In this document: in pieces, positions 44,113 through 50,940 of the stretch
Numbering within the stretch: the stretch's first letter is position 1
How the letters are laid out: each line of letters starts with the position of its first letter
Assembly: GCF_002303885.1 (NCBI RefSeq)
Contig: NZ_MRCM01000007.1
Span: 1-64,000 of the forward strand
DNA: 64,000 nucleotides
Direction: 5' to 3'
Source: Flavobacterium sp. ACN2
Lineage (GTDB): Bacteria > Bacteroidota > Bacteroidia > Flavobacteriales > Flavobacteriaceae
Translations under genes and position numbers: made by a program
The notes under the pieces: generated by a model
Databases searched by the model: none
What the model was told of the DNA's origin: nothing
Seen by the model: only the letters and a program-made list of their open reading frames with translations

Positions 44113-44718
44113 TTATTTCTTTTTCAGTTTATCTTTGAAAACCTTTTCAAACTTTTCTATTTTAGGCTGAATCACCATTTTGCAATACGGTTGATTTTTA
44201 TTGTTTGAATAATAATTTTGATGATAATCTTCGGCTTTATAAAAAACTTTAAATGGTTCAACTTTTGTCACAATTGGATTATTGTACACTTTTGCTTTAT
44301 TGAGTTCGGCAATAATGCTTTGTGCAGCTTTTTTCTGTTCTTCGTTTTTATAGAAAATAACAGAACGATATTGCGTTCCAACATCTGCTCCCTGACGATT
44401 TAAAGTTGTCGGATCGTGAACGGTAAAAAAGACTTTGAAGATTTCGTTAATATCAGTGACTGTTTTGTCGTAAGTAATCTGAACCACTTCGGCGTGACCT
44501 GTTTCTCCTGTGCAAACTTCTTCGTAAGTTGGATTAGCGACTTTTCCGCCAGAAAATCCAGAAACAACAGATTTTACTCCGTCAAGATTTTCGTAAACGG
44601 CTTCAACGCACCAATAACAGCCTCCGCCAAGTGTAATGGTTTCCAGATTCGCTTTTTTATTTTGTGAAATGCCATTCAGCGAAAGCGCAAAAAAACATAT
44701 TAAAAGTATATTTTTCAT
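44113..44718 (-). CDS. msrA: exported peptide methionine-S-sulfoxide reductase
   Basis: Reduces methionine-S-sulfoxide in proteins. The frame is open further upstream, but the start MKNILLICFFALSLNGISQN at 44718 gives a clean signal peptide and a 7-bp gap to msrB, so it is preferred (201 residues). The active site GGGCYWCVEAVY carries the catalytic Cys; the later GETGHAEVVQ and QYRSVIFY are family motifs. The signal peptide places it outside the cytoplasm, together with the lipoprotein MsrB encoded upstream, forming an envelope repair pair. Confidence 0.93.
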   Translation of the reverse strand: MKNILLICFFALSLNGISQNKKANLETITLGGGCYWCVEAVYENLDGVKSVVSGFSGGKVANPTYEEVCTGETGHAEVVQITYDKTVTDINEIFKVFFTVHDPTTLNRQGADVGTQYRSVIFYKNEEQKKAAQSIIAELNKAKVYNNPIVTKVEPFKVFYKAEDYHQNYYSNNKNQPYCKMVIQPKIEKFEKVFKDKLKKK

Positions 44719-44725
44719 TTGTAGT

Positions 44726-45280
44726 TTATTTAGTATCTGGAATAAAATCAAGAGCAATCGAATTCATGCAGTAGCGTTTTCCGGTTGGTTCGGGACCATC
44801 GTCAAATATGTGTCCTAAATGTCCGCCACATCGCCCGCAAAGCGTTTCAATTCTTTCCATTCCTAGAGAATCATCATTTTTAAAAACAATGCTTTTTTTG
44901 TTTTCCTGTTCAAAAAAGCTTGGCCATCCGCAGCTGCTTGAGAATTTTGCAGTCGATCTAAAAAGCATATTACCGCATGAAGCGCAATAATAAGTTCCTT
45001 TTTCGTCAGTATTCCAATATTTTCCTGTAAAAGGTCTTTCGGTATCAGCCTCACGCATTACGGCATAAACATCTTCGGGTAAAACCTTTTTCCATTCGGC
45101 ATTGCTTACATTTAGTTTTGTTTTGTCGGTATTAGAATAATAAGGATTTCCGGGCTTGCTGATTTTATTTTCCATAGCTGCAGTTTTTGAAGCTTGTTTT
45201 TTTGTGTTTTGTCCGCAGGCTTGTAAAATAAAAAGCGGAATCAAAAAACAAAGACTGAAAATTAGGTTTTTAGATTTCAT
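44726..45280 (-). CDS. msrB: lipoprotein peptide methionine-R-sulfoxide reductase
   Basis: Reduces methionine-R-sulfoxide. 184 residues: lipobox signal peptide (LFILQACG, Cys22), then the MsrB fold with zinc-binding CASC and CGRC pairs, SSCGWPSFFE, HLGHIFDDGPEPTG and the catalytic Cys in KRYCMNSIAL. All key residues are present. It is cotranscribed with msrA, so both stereoisomers can be repaired in the envelope. Confidence 0.94.
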   Translation of the reverse strand: MKSKNLIFSLCFLIPLFILQACGQNTKKQASKTAAMENKISKPGNPYYSNTDKTKLNVSNAEWKKVLPEDVYAVMREADTERPFTGKYWNTDEKGTYYCASCGNMLFRSTAKFSSSCGWPSFFEQENKKSIVFKNDDSLGMERIETLCGRCGGHLGHIFDDGPEPTGKRYCMNSIALDFIPDTK

Positions 45281-45308
45281 AAGTTCTTAGGTGCATTAAT
45301 CTGTATAT

Positions 45309-45336
45309 CAAAGATACGTTGAGAACTAGCTTCAAA
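45309..45336 (-). promoter_or_regulatory. candidate msrB-msrA promoter
   Basis: On the minus strand: TTTG (45336-45333), 16-bp spacer, TATCTTTG (45316-45309), about 28 bp before the msrB start. The -7 box is perfect; the spacer is shorter than the 19 bp seen at the tRNA genes. Confidence 0.5.
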
Positions 45337-45549
45337 TTACAGACGGTGTTATTATTGAGATTTTTTTAAGTGTGTTTTAACTTTTTATTAGTTACGTAAA
45401 ACAACGCAATGTAGTTTTTATGTCTTAATTTTAACTGCTTTTAAAATTTAGCGTAAAATATAACGTTGTAAATCAGTAGAATAGAAATAGAATGAAAAGC
45501 TTAACTTTTGCCAAACGGAATTAGGATTTTTAAGCCATTTCTTTTTTCG

Positions 45550-45557
45550 TATTTTTG
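45550..45557 (+). promoter_or_regulatory. possible idi -7 box
   Basis: TATTTTTG fits TAnnTTTG and lies 17 bp before the idi start codon; no clear -33 box. The 290-bp space between msrB and idi shows no other feature. Confidence 0.4.
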
Positions 45558-45574
45558 TTTGCTTAAGAAGCCTT

Positions 45575-46102
45575 ATGACAGAAGAAAACGTAATACTAGT
45601 TAATCAAAACGATGAACAGATTGGCTTAATGCCAAAATTAGAAGCACATGAAAAAGCGCTTTTGCACCGTGCCTTTTCGGTTTTTATTTTGAATAGTAAA
45701 AACGAAATTATGCTGCAGCAGCGTGCTCATCATAAATATCATTCTCCATTGCTTTGGACAAACACTTGTTGCAGTCATCAGAGAGAAGGAGAAACAAATA
45801 TTGAAGCGGGAAGCCGAAGGTTGTTTGAAGAAATGGGTTTTAAAGCTGAATTGAAAGAGCTGTTTCATTTTATTTATAAAGCGCCTTTTGATAATGGTTT
45901 GACAGAACACGAACTAGACCATGTTATGATTGGCTATTATAATGAAGAACCAAACATAAATCCAGATGAAGTAGAAGACTGGAAATGGATGAGTATTGAA
46001 GATGTTAAAGCAGATATTGAAAAACAGCCCGAAATTTATACCGTATGGTTTAAGATAATTTTTGATGAATTTGATCATTATCTTGAAGACCATAAATTAT
46101 AG
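45575..46102 (+). CDS. idi: isopentenyl-diphosphate delta-isomerase, type 1
   Basis: Interconverts isopentenyl and dimethylallyl diphosphate for isoprenoid synthesis (quinones, undecaprenyl phosphate, carotenoids). 175-residue Nudix-fold enzyme with catalytic Cys in WTNTCCSHQREGE, the Nudix-like AGSRRLFEEMGF and the metal/Glu motif TEHELDHVMIG. First gene of a compact run with the PTPS homologue and bcp (gaps of 20 and 3 bp). Confidence 0.94.
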   Translation: MTEENVILVNQNDEQIGLMPKLEAHEKALLHRAFSVFILNSKNEIMLQQRAHHKYHSPLLWTNTCCSHQREGETNIEAGSRRLFEEMGFKAELKELFHFIYKAPFDNGLTEHELDHVMIGYYNEEPNINPDEVEDWKWMSIEDVKADIEKQPEIYTVWFKIIFDEFDHYLEDHKL

Positions 46103-46122
46103 CCAAACTAACCAAAAGCATA

Positions 46123-46533
46123 ATGAGAGTAACCATATCAAGAAAAGCACATTTTAATGCTGCACATCGACTGCATCGAAAGGATTGGTCATTTGAAAAA
46201 AACGATGCTGTTTTTGGAAAATGCAATAATCCTAACTTTCATGGTCACAATTATGGTTTAACAGTAAGTGTTACAGGAAAAATTGACCCCGAAACTGGTT
46301 TTGTTCTCGATGTGAAAGTATTAGCGGATATTATACGAGAGGAAGTAGAAATTCCGTTTGATCACAAAAATCTTAATCTGGATGTTCCAGAATTTGCAGA
46401 TTTGAATCCGACTGCAGAAAATATTGCTGTTGTGATATGGAATAAAATTAGACAACGAATTCATGCCGACTTTGATCTTGAAGTGGTGCTGAACGAAACG
46501 GACCGAAATTTTGTAACTTATAAAGGAGAATAA
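46123..46533 (+). CDS. queD: 6-pyruvoyl-tetrahydropterin / 6-carboxytetrahydropterin synthase family
   Basis: 136-residue T-fold enzyme acting on dihydroneopterin triphosphate. Zinc-binding histidines are in AAHRLH and NFHGHNYG; the catalytic Cys lies in FGKCNNPN; DHKNLN and PTAENIA are conserved. The GKCNNPN-x-HGHNY form is closer to the animal-type PTPS than to E. coli QueD, yet bacterial members of this group commonly serve queuosine synthesis. No other queuosine gene is in view, so the symbol is tentative. Confidence 0.8.
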   Translation: MRVTISRKAHFNAAHRLHRKDWSFEKNDAVFGKCNNPNFHGHNYGLTVSVTGKIDPETGFVLDVKVLADIIREEVEIPFDHKNLNLDVPEFADLNPTAENIAVVIWNKIRQRIHADFDLEVVLNETDRNFVTYKGE

Positions 46534-46536
46534 AAA

Positions 46537-46995
46537 ATGTCATTAAAAATAGGAGATATAGTTCCGAATTTTACTGCGAAAGACAACAATGGTGAACTTT
46601 TTGAAAGCCAAAGCGTTTTAGGAAGAAAACCGCTGGTGATTTATTTTTACCCAAAAGATAATACGCCAGGATGTACAACCGAAGCTTGCAGTTTTCGGGA
46701 TCAATATGAAGATTTTAAAGATTTGGGAGCTGAGGTAATTGGTATTAGCAGCGATAGTGTAAAGTCACATCATAAATTTGCTACTAAACATAAATTACCT
46801 TTTATTTTGCTTTCAGATCAGGATAAAAGATTAAGAAAACTTTTTGGTGTCCGTAATATTTTATTCGGACTTCTTCCGGGACGCATTACCTATATAATTG
46901 ATAAAAATGGACTGGTAATCTCGATATTTGATAGCGCAAATGCCGCTAAACATATACCGAAAGCCTTAGAAGCCGTTCAGGAATTAGTATCGTAG
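46537..46995 (+). CDS. bcp: thioredoxin-dependent peroxiredoxin (BCP)
   Basis: 152-residue AhpC/TSA-fold peroxidase of the PrxQ/BCP type. It has IVPNFTAKDNNGE, the peroxidatic Cys in NTPGCTTEACSFRD with the resolving Cys five residues later (typical atypical 2-Cys form), and FGLLPGRITYIIDKNG. It removes peroxides using thioredoxin. Three bases separate it from the previous gene. Confidence 0.93.
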   Translation: MSLKIGDIVPNFTAKDNNGELFESQSVLGRKPLVIYFYPKDNTPGCTTEACSFRDQYEDFKDLGAEVIGISSDSVKSHHKFATKHKLPFILLSDQDKRLRKLFGVRNILFGLLPGRITYIIDKNGLVISIFDSANAAKHIPKALEAVQELVS

Positions 46996-47051
46996 AATAC
47001 CAAAATAGTATCAAAATAGAATTAATTAAACAAATATATTAGCCTTAAAAC

Positions 47052-48020
47052 ATGAGTCAAAATTTATACCCTTTGCAATTTGAACCGATTTTGAAAGAAA
47101 GAATCTGGGGAGGAGAAAAACTAAAAACAATTCTGAACAAACCAATTGTTTCTAAAATTACGGGCGAAAGCTGGGAATTATCTACTGTACAAGGAGATGT
47201 AAGTGTGGTTGCAAATGGAGTTTTAAAAGGAAAATCTTTAATGGATTTAATAGAGGAAACGCCAGATGCAATTTTAGGAACTAAAGTTTATGAAAGATTT
47301 GGAAAACAATTTCCATTGCTTTTTAAATACCTAGACGCAAGAGAAGATCTTTCTATTCAAGTGCATCCAAACGATAAATTGGCAAAAGAACGTCATAATT
47401 CATTCGGAAAAACCGAAATGTGGTACGTAATGCAGGCCGATGCTGATGCTAGAATTATTGTTGGTTTTAAAGAAGATTCTAGTAAAGAAGAATACTTAAA
47501 ACATTTAAACGATAATACTTTAGTTTCTATTTTGGATGATGTGAAAGCAAAATCGGGAGATGTTTTCTTTTTAGAAACCGGAACTGTTCATGCAATTGGG
47601 GCTGGATTAGTGGTTGCCGAAATTCAGCAGACATCTGATATTACTTATAGATTATATGATTTTGATCGTGTAGATGCACAAGGAAATAAAAGAGAATTGC
47701 ATGTAGATTTAGCTCTTGATGCTATAAACTACAATAAAGTTGATACACAAAAGAAATACGATTCAAAAGCCAACACATCAAATGTTGTAGTTGATTGCCC
47801 TTATTTTACAACTAATTTCCTTCCATTAGAGAATAAATTAGAAGTTTCGAAATCGGGAGAAACATTTACAGTTTATATGTGTATTGAAGGAAGCTTCGAA
47901 ATCGAATATGACGGATTTAAACATACTTATATTAAAGGAGATACTGTCTTGGTTCCAGCTGCGATAAATGCATTTGTTTTGAGCGGAAAAGCTTCAATCT
48001 TAGAAATTTACATTTCTTAG
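47052..48020 (+). CDS. manA: mannose-6-phosphate isomerase, class I
   Basis: Interconverts mannose-6-phosphate and fructose-6-phosphate; the product feeds GDP-mannose and GDP-fucose synthesis, hence glycan building. 322-residue short form. Zinc ligands lie in SIQVHPNDKLA (Gln and His), KTEMWYV (Glu) and GTVHAIG (His); the Arg in TYRLYDFDR closes the active site. Separated by 56 bp from bcp. Confidence 0.92.
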   Translation: MSQNLYPLQFEPILKERIWGGEKLKTILNKPIVSKITGESWELSTVQGDVSVVANGVLKGKSLMDLIEETPDAILGTKVYERFGKQFPLLFKYLDAREDLSIQVHPNDKLAKERHNSFGKTEMWYVMQADADARIIVGFKEDSSKEEYLKHLNDNTLVSILDDVKAKSGDVFFLETGTVHAIGAGLVVAEIQQTSDITYRLYDFDRVDAQGNKRELHVDLALDAINYNKVDTQKKYDSKANTSNVVVDCPYFTTNFLPLENKLEVSKSGETFTVYMCIEGSFEIEYDGFKHTYIKGDTVLVPAAINAFVLSGKASILEIYIS

Positions 48021-48042
48021 CACTTATTCTAAAGATAATATG

Positions 48043-48050
48043 TACTTTTG
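48043..48050 (+). promoter_or_regulatory. -7 box for the 88-residue protein gene
   Basis: TACTTTTG, a TAnnTTTG match 28 bp before the ATG at 48078. No convincing -33 box; it lies just after the manA stop. Confidence 0.45.
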
Positions 48051-48077
48051 CAGACGCAAATTAAAATTATAATAAAA

Positions 48078-48344
48078 ATGGCAAACGTTAAAAATTTAAA
48101 GAAAGACATCAATTTTGTATTAGGAGATATTATTGAGGCAGTTTACTTGTTTGAGATGTCTACAACAGGAAATCCTACTCCAGAAACGAATGCTTTAATC
48201 GATGAAGCTATCGCTGCATTCGATACTTTGATTACAAAAGTGAACGCTAAGAACGTTGAAAATAAAAAAGCACACTTCAAACAAATCAATGTTGAATTAG
48301 AACAAACTGCTAATCAATTGATTGAAAAAATCAACGCATTATAA
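48078..48344 (+). CDS. small conserved hypothetical helical protein
   Basis: 88 residues from MANVKNLKKDINFVLGD; ten further upstream codons are open but overlap the -7 box, so the later ATG is chosen. It is almost entirely helical and charged (EAVYLFEMSTTG, EAIAAFDTLITKV, ELEQTANQLIEKI), cytoplasmic, without known motif. Such short proteins upstream of tRNA genes are common in flavobacteria, but the function is unknown to me. Confidence 0.75.
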   Translation: MANVKNLKKDINFVLGDIIEAVYLFEMSTTGNPTPETNALIDEAIAAFDTLITKVNAKNVENKKAHFKQINVELEQTANQLIEKINAL

Positions 48345-48375
48345 GCAAAAAAAAGTGTAAAAAAGTGCAAATTTA

Positions 48376-48407
48376 TTTTGGGAAATTGAAAAACCGCTTT
48401 ATATTTG
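48376..48407 (+). promoter_or_regulatory. promoter of first tRNA-Thr
   Basis: TTTTG at 48376-48380, 19-bp spacer, TATATTTG at 48400-48407; transcription would start just before the tRNA 5' end at 48421. Confidence 0.8.
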
Positions 48408-48420
48408 CACCCGTAATGAC

Positions 48421-48494
48421 GCCGATGTAGCTCAGCTGGCTAGAGCAGCTGATTTGTAATCAGCAGGTCGTGGGTTCGAGTCCCTCTATCGGCT
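48421..48494 (+). tRNA. tRNA-Thr(TGT)
   Basis: Cloverleaf read directly: acceptor stem GCCGATG/TATCGGC, D-arm AGCTCAGCTGGCTAGAGC region, anticodon stem GCTGA/TCAGC with loop TTTGTAA (anticodon TGT, threonine), and T-loop GGGTTCGAGTCCC. The 3' CCA is not encoded (discriminator T followed by CAAAA). A second identical copy lies 112 bp downstream. Confidence 0.95.
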
Positions 48495-48505
48495 CAAAAA
48501 ACGGA

Positions 48506-48534
48506 AACCATTCGCCTCGGCGAATGGTTTTTTT
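48506..48534 (+). terminator. terminator after first tRNA-Thr
   Basis: Hairpin arms AACCATTCG (48506-48514) and CGAATGGTT (48521-48529) followed by a run of T. Confidence 0.85.
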
Positions 48535-48560
48535 AATTATAGAGAGAGGTGTGAAATTTT

Positions 48561-48592
48561 TTTTGGAATATTAAAAAACATTTATATCTTTG
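48561..48592 (+). promoter_or_regulatory. promoter of second tRNA-Thr
   Basis: TTTTG at 48561-48565, 19-bp spacer, TATCTTTG at 48585-48592. Nearly the same layout as the first tRNA promoter and a perfect consensus match. Confidence 0.85.
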
Positions 48593-48606
48593 CACTCGCA
48601 AAATAG

Positions 48607-48680
48607 GCCGATGTAGCTCAGCTGGCTAGAGCAGCTGATTTGTAATCAGCAGGTCGTGGGTTCGAGTCCCTCTATCGGCT
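48607..48680 (+). tRNA. tRNA-Thr(TGT), second copy
   Basis: Identical in sequence to the copy at 48421-48494, including anticodon TGT; CCA not encoded. It has its own promoter and terminator, so the two are separate transcription units rather than a single precursor. Confidence 0.95.
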
Positions 48681-48682
48681 CA

Positions 48683-48714
48683 AAAACCATCACAGAAATG
48701 TGGTGGTTTTTTTT
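48683..48714 (+). terminator. terminator after second tRNA-Thr
   Basis: Hairpin arms AACCATCAC (48685-48693) and GTGGTGGTT (48700-48708) followed by eight T. Confidence 0.85.
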
Positions 48715-48968
48715 ATGCCATTTTTTAAAATTTCAATTCTAAAATTCCAAATGCCAATTTTTCGGCGAAGAAGAAGTTACACTAGGAATTCGACAAAGAT
48801 TGGTGGTTTTCTTTACGGAAGTTTTTCAAATATAGCTCGCGGTTTCAACCACAGGAAGCATATTAAATGAAACGTATTGCATTGTGGTGATTTAATTATG
48901 TTTTAAAGATTGAAAACCGCTTGCGATAGCATTTATATGCTTTGCGGGATTTTTGTTGAATTTAAGCA
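48715..48968. other. gene-free stretch with decayed repeat copies
   Basis: The left part (48770-48830) is a decayed family C element: it shares AATTCGACAAAGATTGG and flanking similarity with 37982-38081 but its arms no longer pair. The right part has loose inverted similarity between 48831-48850 (TAGCTCGCGGTTTCAACC) and 48908-48930 (GATTGAAAACCGCTTGCGAT). No convincing coding sequence. Confidence 0.55.
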
Positions 48969-48970
48969 TA

Positions 48971-49002
48971 AAAAAAACGTCCTGATAATTCAGGACGTTT
49001 TT
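48971..49002 (-). terminator. terminator after the DUF4369 gene
   Basis: Hairpin arms AAACGTCCTG (48975-48984) and CAGGACGTTT (48991-49000) flanked by A-run and T-run; on the minus strand it ends the DUF4369 lipoprotein transcript. Confidence 0.8.
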
Positions 49003-49020
49003 CATTGTTGCTTTTATGTT

Positions 49021-49776
49021 TTATTCAGCTGGAGCTGGAGTTGTTGCAGCTGCTGGTGCATTTTGTTCTGCTTTTTTAACTTCAGCAACATACTTAGTTA
49101 GTTTCTTTCCATAAAGTGACTGTGCTACTTTTGGCGTCATTGATTTTTGAATCGTATCAAGAAATTTCAAATTGATATCGTAAATCTCTGCTAACGCAAT
49201 ATAAGGTGCTACTTCGTGATCTTTATTGTTTATGGCAAAGTTTGTAGCGTATAAATATTTTCTTTTAATATTTGACTGTTGTTTTGCGTCAATGCTGTCA
49301 ATTGCTTTTTGATCTTGTCTTTTTAAAGCTTTGAATTTTGATTCAACCATAGACAAGTTTTCGTCTCTAAAACGAGTATTGATTTTTTGGTATTCCTCAT
49401 ATAATTCTTGGTTTTTAGATCCAGTAATTTTTGCACCAGCGATGAAGTTGTCCAAATTGGTGTCGATATTGATAGTTCCTGGCTCGGCAAAAAACAAAAT
49501 GTTATTGTCTAATGAGTTTGTTACGCCTCGATCTAAATATAAATAGAGCATTTCTGGAGATTCTAATTTAATATCTCTTTCAAAAGCTGAGTTTCCATCA
49601 ATTTTGATGCTGTCAATAGCAACAAGAGAAGTGTCGACAATTCTTTGGATATATAAAGTTCCGGTTTTTAAACCTTTAATGTTTCCTGTGATGTGTAGGT
49701 TATCAGCAGCTGATTCTTTTTTGCTACAAGATGCTAATACTGCAAGAGTAACAAAAGCAATTAGTGTTTTTTTCAT
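49021..49776 (-). CDS. DUF4369-domain lipoprotein
   Basis: 251 residues. Signal peptide with lipobox (VLASCSKK, Cys17), then the DUF4369 domain: LHITGNIKGLKTGTLYIQ, LVAIDSIKIDG and LFFAEPGTINIDTN. In Bacteroidota this domain is usually the N-terminal part of TlpA-like thioredoxin lipoproteins; here no thioredoxin CxxC follows. Instead there is a helical region and an Ala/Pro-rich tail (PAAATTPAPAE). Probably a periplasmic or outer-membrane accessory protein of unknown role. Confidence 0.8.
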   Translation of the reverse strand: MKKTLIAFVTLAVLASCSKKESAADNLHITGNIKGLKTGTLYIQRIVDTSLVAIDSIKIDGNSAFERDIKLESPEMLYLYLDRGVTNSLDNNILFFAEPGTINIDTNLDNFIAGAKITGSKNQELYEEYQKINTRFRDENLSMVESKFKALKRQDQKAIDSIDAKQQSNIKRKYLYATNFAINNKDHEVAPYIALAEIYDINLKFLDTIQKSMTPKVAQSLYGKKLTKYVAEVKKAEQNAPAAATTPAPAE

Positions 49777-49850
49777 TAGTTTTTGAGATTTTGGTGCAAA
49801 ATAAAGAAAATAGTTTAAATGTAAATAGGGGGTGATGTTTTATTTTTTAT

Positions 49851-49887
49851 AAAAAAAATAAATCCCAATTTATTTCTAAATTGGGAT
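49851..49887 (-). terminator. terminator after the 277-residue lipoprotein gene
   Basis: Perfect 11-bp arms ATCCCAATTTA (49862-49872) and TAAATTGGGAT (49877-49887) with an A-run at 49851-49862 that becomes a U-run on the minus transcript. Confidence 0.85.
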
Positions 49888-49911
49888 ACTAAAGTAATGC
49901 AAGAAAAGGGT

Positions 49912-50745
49912 TTACATCGACAAAATAAACGAAGTGCCATTTTCGTGCGTATAAGTGTAAGTTGCATCGCAGTCATTGTTTCCGTAATCTATAACTCCGT
50001 TTAAAATACCTCCTTGTACTTTTAATTGTCCTTTGGAGATAAATAAACAAGAATATTTTTTAATTAGTGGTTCTTTTACTGTCAAAGTAAGTGCTACACC
50101 ATTTGAAGATGTTACGGTATGCGTGCCATCGATAATTTCGTAAACATTGTCAGATAAAATTAAAGGCGTGTCTGCACCTGCAGTTTGTTTAGTAGTGTAA
50201 GTTCCCGAATTGGTATAAACGCCTCCTTGTAAATCGGTTAATTTTCCATTAGTAACTTTTCTGGTCCATTGCGGTGTAGAAGCAACAGTTGTAGTGTTTG
50301 TGTATTCAATAGTTCCCTCTAATTTGATGTCTTTTATAGAATAGTCAATTCTTTTAATTGTCATTTTGCTTCCAGTTTCTGTAATTGGTCCCGAAAGCGT
50401 TACTTCTAGTTTTCCTTTACGCGTAAGATTATTTCCGTCTTTGCATCCTGCTGTTCCAAAATCGGCTAAAAAGACTTTAGGATATTCTCCTCCATTTGGT
50501 GTTGTAATGGTAATTGTTGCGCAAATTCCAGGAGGTGTATCAGCGGGTTTTCCAGAAGTTGAAGTGCTTGTGCTGATTAAAAGACTGGTGTTAAGATCCA
50601 TTTCGTTTGAAGTGTCAATGGCAACTGATGCTCCAATGCTGGTTAAGTCTGTTGAAACGGCTGGGTCGTTATTGTCGCTTGAGCAAGAAACATATAAAAG
50701 TGCTGTTGCACAAATGGTTGTTAGTAAAATAGCAGTTTTTTTCAT
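49912..50745 (-). CDS. hypothetical lipoprotein
   Basis: 277 residues with a lipobox signal peptide (LLYVSCSSDNN, Cys21). The mature part is beta-rich with many Thr/Ser/Gly (ATITITTPNGGEYPKVFLADFG, KMTIKRIDYSIKDIKLEG) and contains three spaced Cys in the second half (KKYSCLFISKG, NDCDATYTYTH). No family recognised. Similar predicted lipoproteins occur next to calcium- or stress-linked genes, but nothing here supports a role. It is separated by terminators on both sides. Confidence 0.75.
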   Translation of the reverse strand: MKKTAILLTTICATALLYVSCSSDNNDPAVSTDLTSIGASVAIDTSNEMDLNTSLLISTSTSTSGKPADTPPGICATITITTPNGGEYPKVFLADFGTAGCKDGNNLTRKGKLEVTLSGPITETGSKMTIKRIDYSIKDIKLEGTIEYTNTTTVASTPQWTRKVTNGKLTDLQGGVYTNSGTYTTKQTAGADTPLILSDNVYEIIDGTHTVTSSNGVALTLTVKEPLIKKYSCLFISKGQLKVQGGILNGVIDYGNNDCDATYTYTHENGTSFILSM

Positions 50746-50888
50746 AGGGTCTTTTTGTTTTGGATTAGATTAATAAGGCAGTCAAATGTAATAAAAAATT
50801 TGAATTGCAATAAAGATCATTTAGTGGTAATCTATAGCGCTTTATAACGAATTTTTGAAGAAAAAATTATGGTCGAAGGGATGAGAAA

Positions 50889-50918
50889 CAAAAAAAGCTG
50901 CCCAAACTGGGCAGCTTT
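50889..50918 (-). terminator. htpG terminator
   Basis: Arms AAAGCTGCCCA (50894-50904) and TGGGCAGCTTT (50908-50918) around a 3-base loop, with an A-run on the left that gives U's on the minus strand. Confidence 0.85.
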
Positions 50919-50940
50919 TACTAAGATAGCATCTAAATGC

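Noticed and set aside
48910..49101. 63-residue Cys-rich ORF on the + strand
   Set aside because: It overlaps the terminator and the end of the DUF4369 gene on the opposite strand and has low-complexity Cys/Trp/Phe composition, a shadow of the Ala/Pro-rich tail.
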